DNA of 48,279 nucleotides from Candidatus Gastranaerophilales bacterium (GTDB lineage Bacteria; Cyanobacteriota; Vampirovibrionia; Gastranaerophilales; Gastranaerophilaceae): contig CANRMD010000010.1 of the NCBI GenBank assembly GCA_947631645.1, positions 1 to 48,279 of the forward strand, read 5' to 3'. Position numbers and translations under genes: made by a program. Below the pieces are notes generated by a model. It worked only from the letters and a program-made list of their open reading frames with translations, was not told the DNA's origin and did not search any database. The first letter of the stretch is position 1, and each line of letters begins with the position of its first letter. Of the stretch, positions 8,344 through 15,174 are shown piece by piece.

Positions 8344-9489
8344 TTAAATTGTTTCTAATAAATTTATAAGTTTGCCAATACGATCTTCCCATGTATTTGC
8401 TTGTGCTTCGGTGTTTAACAAATTTAGATAATCCAAATCAGACTTTAAGGAAAGTGCTTTATGTATAGCGTTTACAAACTCTTGTGGTGTATCAGCAATC
8501 AAACAAGACTTATAATTTTTGCATTCATTTATAGAGGTAGTAATTATAGGCTTTTGTAATGACATATACTCAAATAATTTCACCGGAGAGGTATTTGCAG
8601 TAATGAGATTTCTTTGGAAAGGAATAATAGCTATATCAAAAAAAATAGCATATTTTGGAATTTCCTGATATTTTATTTTAGGGATATAGGTTATGTTATC
8701 TATTTTAAACATATCCTCAACATTTTTACCGGCTTTAATACCAATGCAAACAAATTCAAACTCGGGGTGATATTTTGCAGTTTCAGAGAGTAACTCATAA
8801 TCAAACCACTCATCTACAATACATCCGTAATAACCAATAATGGGTTTTTGTTTTTCTAATATTTTAGCTATCGGTGGTGGAGGAATTTGTGGTTTTTCGA
8901 TTTTAAAGTCTTCAATATTTACCGCATTTTTTAACAAAATAATATTTTTATCCGAACCTCTGTATTTAACAGCCTCTTTGTATAAACCGTCAGCAGTTGC
9001 TGATATTATTATACGATTATTTGTACAAATTTTTATAAATTCTGCTTTTAATTCTTTTTTCATATTTGGAATTAAATCAAAATCATCTACATGTTCGTAA
9101 ACAACTTTATTGTTATTTTTAATTGCTATATTTAAATATTTGGAAATGTGTTTAAGTGTATAATGTGTACTTATAGATAGAATAATTTTGGGAACTTTTT
9201 TATCTGTAATTAATTTTTTCAAAAACTTATAAGGAACTAAATACAGATTATTTGAATATTGAAACATTCTGCTGACATTAATATCTGCTGCGACAACTAT
9301 ATATCCTCTCTCTATAAATTTATCAATCAAATGTTCACCTCTTTGTTGCATACTTGTTAACATTGAATAAGTGGATGCAAAAAGTATAATTGGTTTTTGG
9401 GTATCTTTTTGCAGAGATTTTAATTTTTTGAATGATAAATTTGACTTTTTAATATGATTTAATATATTTTGTATAAATTTAATTCTCAT
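8344..9489 (-). CDS. GT-B fold glycosyltransferase (GT4-like)
   Basis: This 381-residue protein looks like a glycosyltransferase acting on a surface polysaccharide, with two Rossmann-like halves. The first half has QQRGEHLIDKFIERGY (about 48-63). The second half carries IGYYGCIVDEWFDYELL, then SPVKLFEYMSLQKPII (about 310-325), the nucleotide-sugar binding region typical of GT4/TuaH-like enzymes. There is no membrane segment, so it is probably cytoplasmic and acts on a lipid-linked acceptor. It is the last gene of the eight-gene minus-strand operon, ten bases after the WavE-like gene. Donor and acceptor are unknown. Confidence 0.78.
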   Translation of the reverse strand: MRIKFIQNILNHIKKSNLSFKKLKSLQKDTQKPIILFASTYSMLTSMQQRGEHLIDKFIERGYIVVAADINVSRMFQYSNNLYLVPYKFLKKLITDKKVPKIILSISTHYTLKHISKYLNIAIKNNNKVVYEHVDDFDLIPNMKKELKAEFIKICTNNRIIISATADGLYKEAVKYRGSDKNIILLKNAVNIEDFKIEKPQIPPPPIAKILEKQKPIIGYYGCIVDEWFDYELLSETAKYHPEFEFVCIGIKAGKNVEDMFKIDNITYIPKIKYQEIPKYAIFFDIAIIPFQRNLITANTSPVKLFEYMSLQKPIITTSINECKNYKSCLIADTPQEFVNAIHKALSLKSDLDYLNLLNTEAQANTWEDRIGKLINLLETI

Positions 9490-9499
9490 TATTTTCTTT

Positions 9500-10480
9500 C
9501 TATTTTACTAAATCTTTAATATTTATAATAAGAAAATCTAAAAAATATAAAATATTAGATTTTGCAATATACTTAAAATAAAGTTTTAACCAATTTTTAT
9601 AATTCATAATATGGTGGCCTTTAAATTTTTTTACATTTAATCTTTCTAAAGAAGGCTTTAATGCAAAAACATTCCATTGATGTGCATTTATTCCAACAAA
9701 ATTATTAACGTAGCTTAAATCTGAATTTTTGATATTTTCATCAGAATTATCAGATAAATCTTGGAATTTAGACATTATATTCGGATATTTTTTGTTTAAA
9801 CATTCTTTCCATAAATGCATTTCAGGACAAAATCTGTAAATACTTCCTTGATAAATAATATATTGTTCGGCATTAACAGGATTATTTTTCAAAAACCAAT
9901 TTGCTTCTTCTTCGGATTGAAGAGGAATATCATATAAAAATTGCAAGTCGGAAGTTAAACCAAAAAATATAAAATCGCAAGGATGAAATGGTGTTCTATC
10001 AGAAAAACACTGGCAAAAAGATACAATTCTTTTTTTAAACACTTTCATTTCTTCTGTAGTATTTTTGTATTTGTCGAAGTATTTTAAGAACCCTGTACCT
10101 CTAATTTCAAAATCAGTACGAAGCTTTAAAGAATATGGAGTTTTTACTTTTTTTAGACCATTTATGGTTGAAATAATTTGCCTGTTAACATTGTTCAATA
10201 TAAGTGATTGAGGTTCTGTTTTTTGAGGATCTTGAACATATGTATAGCCGGGATCTTTATTTAAAACCAAAATATCATAATCTAATCCTTCAACATTACT
10301 TCCCTCCCAAGTGGAAAGAATAATTATAGACTCAGGTAAATATTTTCTGATACTTTTTAAACATCGAGAAGTATAATCTTTATCAATAGGTCCTTGAACT
10401 ACTACTGATATATCTTTATATGATATCATTTGATTATTGGATTTCATTTTTATAAAAACCGTTTTTTTTAATAATATCAT
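9500..10480 (-). CDS. WavE-family lipopolysaccharide/surface-glycan synthesis protein
   Basis: The sequence matches the WavE family first described in Vibrio LPS core clusters. It has the opening ISVVVQGPIDKDYTSRCL, then IILSTWEG, the block DPGYTYVQDPQKTEP and the conserved SLKLRTDFEI segment that probably contains the acidic metal/sugar-nucleotide site. It spans 326 residues. Neither the ATG at 10480 nor the ATG at 10447 has a good ribosome binding site, so the first dozen residues are uncertain. It lies in the polysaccharide operon between the cupin and the GT4-like enzyme. The transferred sugar is unknown. Confidence 0.75.
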   Translation of the reverse strand: MILLKKTVFIKMKSNNQMISYKDISVVVQGPIDKDYTSRCLKSIRKYLPESIIILSTWEGSNVEGLDYDILVLNKDPGYTYVQDPQKTEPQSLILNNVNRQIISTINGLKKVKTPYSLKLRTDFEIRGTGFLKYFDKYKNTTEEMKVFKKRIVSFCQCFSDRTPFHPCDFIFFGLTSDLQFLYDIPLQSEEEANWFLKNNPVNAEQYIIYQGSIYRFCPEMHLWKECLNKKYPNIMSKFQDLSDNSDENIKNSDLSYVNNFVGINAHQWNVFALKPSLERLNVKKFKGHHIMNYKNWLKLYFKYIAKSNILYFLDFLIINIKDLVK

Positions 10481-10507
10481 AACATTTTTCGGAATTCAAT
10501 TATAGTT

Positions 10508-10837
10508 TTAAATAGTATCTAAATATTTATCATTATTAGCCCCGGGATATTTAACAACTACATTTTGAGTTCCGTCTTCCAAACATTCAAAATCAGTTGA
10601 GTCATATGGTTCCATCACAATAATGTCACCTTTTTTATATTCAATCCCGTTCATTTTTACTCTGCCTTGAGTGATAACCGTTATTTCAGTTGCAATTTTA
10701 TGGTAGTGTCGATGTTCATAGTCGCCTTTATTATATTCTTTAACTGCAACTTCAACGTCATTTGTTTTTATTAAAGTTGGTTCAAAATTTCCTATAAACC
10801 AGCCCTTTATCATTTCTTCAAGTTTTGCGGTTTTCAT
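10508..10837 (-). CDS. small cupin-domain protein
   Basis: This 109-residue single-domain cupin has the two usual motifs: HRHYHKIATEITVITQGRV (about 43-61) and a second with GDIIVMEPYD (about 71-80). The histidines H43, H45 and the glutamate of TEIT could bind a metal. Small cupins in glycan loci can be sugar isomerases or epimerases or act as binding proteins; it lacks the RGxHAHK motif of FdtA, so a different role is likely. Only three bases separate it from the membrane-protein gene upstream, so the two are cotranscribed. The substrate is unknown. Confidence 0.75.
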   Translation of the reverse strand: MKTAKLEEMIKGWFIGNFEPTLIKTNDVEVAVKEYNKGDYEHRHYHKIATEITVITQGRVKMNGIEYKKGDIIVMEPYDSTDFECLEDGTQNVVVKYPGANNDKYLDTI

Positions 10838-10840
10838 TTA

Positions 10841-11788
10841 TTAAAGACTCCGTTTAAATTTAATTTTTATCCATAAAATAGTTAGTATTTTATGAGAATC
10901 TTTATTTTTTATCGAAAATATTTTTTGGACAATATTTTCCCAAAACCATTTGCATACTTTAATAATACCTATTTCAGCAAATAAATTTTTTTCTGTAGGA
11001 TTAACAATATTTAATATTTTGTTAGAAATATCAGTGAAATTACTGTGTACAAAATCTAAATATGCTTTATTGGAAATAGTATTTATATTTATATATTTTT
11101 GTTTTTCTTCAGGTGTTAAATTTTCCTCTATCTCAGAAATTGAGCTATTTTTATATTTCCTTATATAATAATTTAGGTTATCTATATAAGTTTTTTCCTG
11201 TTGCTTATTCCCTAATCTTTTTACATTATTTTCAAATAATGACCTCGCATCGGATATAATTTTTTTAATTGTTTCGGGGGAAAGTACAGAAAAACCTTTG
11301 CTCTCTGTTATTATAAGTTCATCAGATTCAATCAGGTTTTTTATAGAAGAAAATAATGTTTGTAAAATAAACACATTTATGTAATTAGGTTCTAAATAAA
11401 TTTTCTGATTGCCTTCTACTAAATCATAAAAATGGTTCCAATAATTAATTAGTTTTTGCAAATTATTTATTATGTCTTGCTTGCTACATTGGTAAATAAC
11501 ACCAAATTCAAAATTGTCAGCCTTTAACAATAAGGATAATGAGTTTTCCATTAAAAAAAATGATTTACTAAATTCTAACCAAAATTCATATTTTTTTTGA
11601 TGCAAAGCCTGTAATTTCTGATTTTTTGTATTCAATTTAAAAATTACAATAGGAATAATGATTGTTGCAAATACTGAGATAACGAGACTTAATAAATACA
11701 TAGTATCTTGTAAAGACCAAACTTTATTTGCTTCGTAAAAAAAATTTAAGATTACTTCTTGGTTAAGTATTTCATTAATATTATACAT
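10841..11788 (-). CDS. hypothetical membrane-anchored helical protein
   Basis: The 315-residue product has one clear membrane segment near residues 27-50 (LLSLVISVFATIIIPIVIF), then a long mostly helical, Lys/Glu/Asn-rich cytoplasmic part with no motif I know. Its position inside the polysaccharide operon (15 bases after the second nucleotidyltransferase and three before the cupin) suggests an envelope-linked role such as anchoring or regulation, but this rests on context only. It resembles the DUF-type single-pass proteins often scattered as accessory genes. It could be a late insertion into the operon. Confidence 0.6.
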   Translation of the reverse strand: MYNINEILNQEVILNFFYEANKVWSLQDTMYLLSLVISVFATIIIPIVIFKLNTKNQKLQALHQKKYEFWLEFSKSFFLMENSLSLLLKADNFEFGVIYQCSKQDIINNLQKLINYWNHFYDLVEGNQKIYLEPNYINVFILQTLFSSIKNLIESDELIITESKGFSVLSPETIKKIISDARSLFENNVKRLGNKQQEKTYIDNLNYYIRKYKNSSISEIEENLTPEEKQKYININTISNKAYLDFVHSNFTDISNKILNIVNPTEKNLFAEIGIIKVCKWFWENIVQKIFSIKNKDSHKILTILWIKIKFKRSL

Positions 11789-11803
11789 AATTACTCATAA
11801 TTC

Positions 11804-12535
11804 CTATAAAGATTTTAACCCTATATACTTATCTAAATCCTCGGGAGTTCCTATTCCATGCATTTCTGTTTTATTAATTGAATAAATACCGAATTTTTTG
11901 CCTTGCTTTATCGCATAATTATAAACAGGTGCTACATAAAATTCATTGTTTACTCTTTCATTTCTAACTATCATATCTATTGCATTTTGAACAAAATCGC
12001 AACCTTTTTTAAAATAATAAATACCGACCGTTGCATGCTCTGAAATTACTTCTTTTTCTCTAATCATTGTGATTAAACCGTTTTTGTCAAGCTTTGCATA
12101 AGACCATTTTTTATCATTATCTTCAAAACAAAGTACCGACCCGTCCAGTAAACGCTTTTCGCTGTCATCAATATAATCAGCTATATCCATATCAACAATT
12201 TGATCTGAATTTGCAATTAACAAAGCTGTATCATTATTGATTATACGATGAGCATGTAAAACAGTGCAAGCTGCACCTTCAGTCAATTTATCAATTAAAA
12301 CAAATTCAACATTATAATTGGCTTTAATCCAATTTACGGTATCTTGTTCATTTTCATAATGTTCAGCTCGAGCGAGCAAGATAAATTTTGCATTTTCCAT
12401 TTTTAAATTGTCCAATACATGGCAAATCATTGGTTTCCCTAAAACATCTATAAACGGTTTAGGCTTTTTATATCCAACTTTTGCAAACCTTGAACCGGCA
12501 CCTGCCATTGGAATAACAATATTTATCTTATTCAT
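11804..12535 (-). CDS. sugar-phosphate nucleotidyltransferase (copy B, canonical motif)
   Basis: A 243-residue NTP_transferase fold enzyme. MAGAGSRFAKVGYKKPKPFI (about 10-29) is the nucleotide-binding loop with its basic patch, and ANSDQIVDMD (about 120-129) is the metal/substrate strand. The ATG at 12535 is chosen because AGGAG lies eight bases upstream; it is one base beyond the stop of the preceding gene. It is similar along its length to that neighbour (shared segments such as GxDFV and YYFKKG versus YYKKG), so the pair arose by duplication. Together with a phosphatase and a GDPD-like enzyme it likely makes an activated polyol- or sugar-phosphate. Substrate unknown. Confidence 0.82.
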   Translation of the reverse strand: MNKINIVIPMAGAGSRFAKVGYKKPKPFIDVLGKPMICHVLDNLKMENAKFILLARAEHYENEQDTVNWIKANYNVEFVLIDKLTEGAACTVLHAHRIINNDTALLIANSDQIVDMDIADYIDDSEKRLLDGSVLCFEDNDKKWSYAKLDKNGLITMIREKEVISEHATVGIYYFKKGCDFVQNAIDMIVRNERVNNEFYVAPVYNYAIKQGKKFGIYSINKTEMHGIGTPEDLDKYIGLKSL

Positions 12536-12536
12536 T

Positions 12537-13259
12537 TTAATTGCTCCTGTGAGATAAGTAATTTTCGTACATTTGATAGGTTGAAAAAGATATATAATCT
12601 TTTTTTTGAATTTCATAAATGCCAATATTTTTTTGATTTAAAATCATTTCGTTAAAAGTAGAACTTATGTAATAAACTCCTTGTGTATTAGCATCTTTTT
12701 CGATAACGGAAAATGCTGCATTTACAAAATCAGAACCTTTTTTATAGTAGCAGCAGCCCGTTGATGCAATATCGGAAATTGGTCTTTTTTCGCTTGTTTG
12801 AATAACCAAGTTGTTTTCATCTAATAAAACGGAACTGTATTTCGGATTAATTGCTTTAATTGTAACTATTCCGCCATCTAAATCTCTATTTCTGAAATCA
12901 TTAATTGCAGGAGCAATATCTGTTTTTAAAAGTTGGTCTCCGTTTAAAATTAAGAGTTCTTCGTTGTTATTAATTTTATCAATTGCAAACAATGCTGTAC
13001 AAACTGCACCCTTTGTTTCACCTGCAACTTCTATTATATTGCAGGACGGACAAAGAATTTTTATAGTATCGCCTAAAAAATATTTTTCCTGATCTGATTT
13101 TCGAATTATACAAGAAATATTTTCTCCGACTGTTTCTAATGATTCAATAATTCTTTGAATTATCGGTTTGTGTTGGACTTCTATTAAATATTTCGGAAAA
13201 GAAAAGCCTTTTTCTTCATAGTCTTTAGCAGCACCTGCCATTAAAATTATAATATTCAT
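12537..13259 (-). CDS. sugar-phosphate nucleotidyltransferase paralogue (copy A, degenerate loop)
   Basis: This 240-residue NTP_transferase-fold protein opens MNIIILMAGAAKDYEEKGFS. The loop that in active pyrophosphorylases reads like GxGSR is here GAAKDY, although the following FPKYLIEV and LNGDQLL (near residue 100) are kept. It may use a different substrate or be a partner of copy B and not active by itself. Its ATG overlaps the stop of the HAD gene by four bases, and copy B starts one base after its stop, so translation of the three is coupled. Confidence 0.75.
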   Translation of the reverse strand: MNIIILMAGAAKDYEEKGFSFPKYLIEVQHKPIIQRIIESLETVGENISCIIRKSDQEKYFLGDTIKILCPSCNIIEVAGETKGAVCTALFAIDKINNNEELLILNGDQLLKTDIAPAINDFRNRDLDGGIVTIKAINPKYSSVLLDENNLVIQTSEKRPISDIASTGCCYYKKGSDFVNAAFSVIEKDANTQGVYYISSTFNEMILNQKNIGIYEIQKKDYISFSTYQMYENYLSHRSN

Positions 13260-13912
13260 TGTTTAATATCTCCTGTTATAAAAGGTGCATTTTCTATTTC
13301 TTTTATTCGTTTTTTGATATTTTGATAAGTTACTTCATAAACGGTTTCAACTTTTAAAAGATTTGCACCGCTTGCTAATGCTGCTTTAACACCATTTTGA
13401 TTGTCCTCTACAACAAGGCATTCTTCCGGTTTTAAACCAAACCTTTGTATTGCCGTTTGATAAATTTCAGGATCGGGCTTTGATTTTGTAACATCTTGGT
13501 TGGACAATGTAAAGTTGAGATATTTTTGTAAATCTGCTTTTTCCATCATCATATCGATAGTTACTCTAACAGAATTAGAAGCTAAAGCTAGTCCATAGCC
13601 TTCGGCTTTTAATTTAGCAAGGGCATATTGATGATTAAATAACGGTTTACATTTCATATAAACGTGTTCCATTGTGTATATTTGTTTCATATGATTAATA
13701 AAATTATGCAAGCCTTTTGGTAACCCTTTTTCCATAGAAAGCATTTCTAGTTTTTTTCTTGTTGGTAACCCATCAAACGTAACAAGGTGATCATATCTTG
13801 AAATTTTATATCCAAAAAGGTCTAAAGCTTGGTTTAATGCTTCATAATGCCAATCTTTAGCTTCAATTAAAACTCCATCCATATCAAAAATAACGGCTTT
13901 TATTTTACTCAT
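13256..13912 (-). CDS. HAD-superfamily phosphatase (beta-phosphoglucomutase/GPH-like)
   Basis: This 218-residue HAD protein has motif I DMDGVL (residues 10-15, nucleophile D10), motif II LASNS near residue 113, motif III lysine in KSKPDPEIY (about 144-152) and motif IV VVEDNQNGVKAA (about 166-177). The helical cap between motifs I and II places it with the phosphoglycolate phosphatase/beta-phosphoglucomutase subgroup. In glycan clusters such enzymes remove or move a phosphate on a sugar or polyol phosphate. It overlaps the GDPD-like gene by eight bases and copy A by four, so it is in the same translational unit. Confidence 0.85.
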   Translation of the reverse strand: MSKIKAVIFDMDGVLIEAKDWHYEALNQALDLFGYKISRYDHLVTFDGLPTRKKLEMLSMEKGLPKGLHNFINHMKQIYTMEHVYMKCKPLFNHQYALAKLKAEGYGLALASNSVRVTIDMMMEKADLQKYLNFTLSNQDVTKSKPDPEIYQTAIQRFGLKPEECLVVEDNQNGVKAALASGANLLKVETVYEVTYQNIKKRIKEIENAPFITGDIKQ

Positions 13913-14546
13913 TAAAATATTCCTCCGCTTCTTCAGGATAATCTGTGCATAACATTATTTTTGAAATATTCTTATATCGTTCCCACACTTTTTTATGTTC
14001 TCTTTTATGTAAATCAGGTGAGACGATACACACCTGTTTGTTCCGGTTTAGTATATCTCTAATTTCTTTTTCTCTAAACCAATCAGAATTAAAGCAATCA
14101 AGCCAAATGCCTTTTGCTTTTTCAAACATAATCGGTATGGGAACAATGTCACTTAATCCCGTAAACACATTTAAACCAACTTTATGTTGGACAACCATTT
14201 CCGGAATAGACATATCAAAAGTGAAATAATTCGTCTGATTATATTTTTCTAATAAACGTTTAATTTCTTCCGCTTGACCATCAGCTTTAATATTTAATGC
14301 CAAAGTTAAATTTCTTCCGTCTAAAAGTCGGAGTAATTCTTCAAAATGCATTTCATTACCTTTTGGCATATTATGTGAAATAACAATTTCACCTTTTATA
14401 TCTCTCAGGTCAGTCTCAATTCCAAAACCACAATCAAAAGCTCTTTCAAATGCCGCTTTTGTATTTTTTTCATTTTCAGTTTTCCAATAACCTCTATGTG
14501 CAAGTATTATCGTAGTTTTATAATTATTACAGAGGCTTTTATTCAT
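13905..14546 (-). CDS. glycerophosphodiester phosphodiesterase-like protein, first gene of polysaccharide operon
   Basis: The 213-residue TIM-barrel protein has the GDPD signature AHRGYW with catalytic histidine (about residues 17-22), the metal pair IETDL (about 43-47) and the second catalytic histidine in ISHN (about 54-57). Known GDPDs cleave glycerophosphodiesters to glycerol 3-phosphate. Here it may edit or make a glycerol-phosphate precursor or decoration, given the phosphatase and nucleotidyltransferases behind it. The start at 14546 is chosen over the ATG at 14552 because GGAGG sits seven bases before the former and one before the latter. A leader ORF with a G10 tract lies just upstream. 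Confidence 0.78.
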   Translation of the reverse strand: MNKSLCNNYKTTIILAHRGYWKTENEKNTKAAFERAFDCGFGIETDLRDIKGEIVISHNMPKGNEMHFEELLRLLDGRNLTLALNIKADGQAEEIKRLLEKYNQTNYFTFDMSIPEMVVQHKVGLNVFTGLSDIVPIPIMFEKAKGIWLDCFNSDWFREKEIRDILNRNKQVCIVSPDLHKREHKKVWERYKNISKIMLCTDYPEEAEEYFNE

Positions 14547-14576
14547 AAACATGCCTCCATATAATTGAAAAATTTT

Positions 14577-14627
14577 TTAGTCTGTCCCCCCCCCCGACAA
14601 TTTACAAATATCAGGTTTTTTGAACAT
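14577..14627 (-). CDS. 16-residue leader ORF containing a G10 homopolymer
   Basis: On the minus strand GGGAG (14640-14636) precedes ATG 14627 by eight bases, a strong ribosome binding site. The frame encodes MFKKPDICKLSGGGTD and stops at TAA 14579-14577. The three glycines come from ten G residues (14595-14586). With nine G the frame would run on to TGA 14545-14543, overlapping the GDPD ATG as ATGA; with eleven it would end at TAA a few bases inside that gene. A phase-variable, translationally coupled leader is a reasonable reading. The peptide itself is unrecognised. Confidence 0.45.
   Translation of the reverse strand: MFKKPDICKLSGGGTD
14586..14595. repeat. C10/G10 homopolymeric tract
   Basis: Ten consecutive C on the plus strand (G on the minus strand) is the only G/C run of this length in the window and very unlikely by chance in DNA this AT-rich. 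Such tracts slip during replication and drive on/off switching of surface-structure genes in, for example, Campylobacter. This one lies 40 bases before the first gene of the polysaccharide operon and inside a leader ORF. It could also mark a sequencing-length error. Confidence 0.85.
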
Positions 14628-14658
14628 CTTTTACACTCCCTAAAAATAAACTTACTTT

Positions 14659-14710
14659 ATTATATCTGTTCATATTTTAATATAAAATTTTAGAATTTAA
14701 AACAGATATA
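14659..14710 (-). promoter_or_regulatory. promoter of the polysaccharide operon within an inverted repeat
   Basis: On the minus strand TATAAT (14664-14659) lies about 32 bases before the leader ORF start. No good -35 box is visible. It overlaps one arm of an inverted repeat: TATATCTGTT (14661-14670) and AACAGATATA (14701-14710), 30 bases apart. The repeat covers the whole promoter and could be a two-half-site operator. Confidence 0.4.
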
Positions 14711-14753
14711 TATTATATTGTTATAATGATATAGTTTATTTTGTATGAAAAAA

Positions 14754-14827
<74 letters not shown>

Positions 14828-14925
14828 ATTTTTATTAAGTTTTCAAATTTCAAGTTTAAAAATAAATGTATGTTTTTAGTTTAAAAAACTCAGCATATTA
14901 CCCTTTAAGGGCTCTAATTGCTTTT

Positions 14926-14953
14926 ATAATACTACATAATTTTATATTATCAA
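14926..14953 (-). promoter_or_regulatory. sigma70-like promoter upstream of tRNA-Arg
   Basis: On the minus strand TTGATA (14953-14948) is followed after 16 bases by TATTAT (14931-14926). This is a good match to the -35/-10 consensus, with transcription expected to begin near 14919. The leader between it and the tRNA contains the small palindrome CCCTTAAAGGG (14900-14910). Confidence 0.5.
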
Positions 14954-14965
14954 GAAAAATTTTAT

Positions 14966-15038
14966 GCAAAAAAAAAGCTGCACTGCAGCTAATACTTAAT
15001 AATCTTGGGAGGAGATTTGGGGATTTGTTACAATTATA
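14966..15038 (-). ncRNA. candidate small RNA with anti-Shine-Dalgarno stretch and intrinsic terminator
   Basis: On the minus strand a -10 box TATAAT (15038-15033) would start a transcript near 15026. About 50 nt later comes a perfect hairpin, AGCTGC-AGT-GCAGCT (14990-14976), followed by nine T (14976-14968), a classic terminator. No gene lies between, and the upstream plus-strand gene is divergent. The 59-nt RNA would carry CUCCUCCC (15014-15007), complementary to Shine-Dalgarno sequences, in a single-stranded region. This suggests a translational repressor or sponge RNA; no -35 box is obvious. Confidence 0.4.
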
Positions 15039-15174
15039 ATAATTCACTTTTGTTAAAATGTTTATACCATGAAATATAATTTTAATAAAAATTTACATTC
15101 TATTGATTTTATTTTTAATTCTATATGGAAATAATTCTCTGTTTCTCATAAAATCATGTAGAGAGGTATTAATC

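Noticed and set aside
14577-14627. The leader peptide end SGGGTD resembles the GGGTD motif of GHMP sugar kinases.
   Set aside because: The glycines come from the homopolymer itself, and no other part of a kinase follows in any frame, so the likeness is probably coincidence.
14661-14710. An invertible promoter flanked by recombinase sites.
   Set aside because: The arms are only 10 bases and 30 apart, the -10 box lies in an arm and inversion would not change it much; no invertase gene is adjacent. An operator is simpler.
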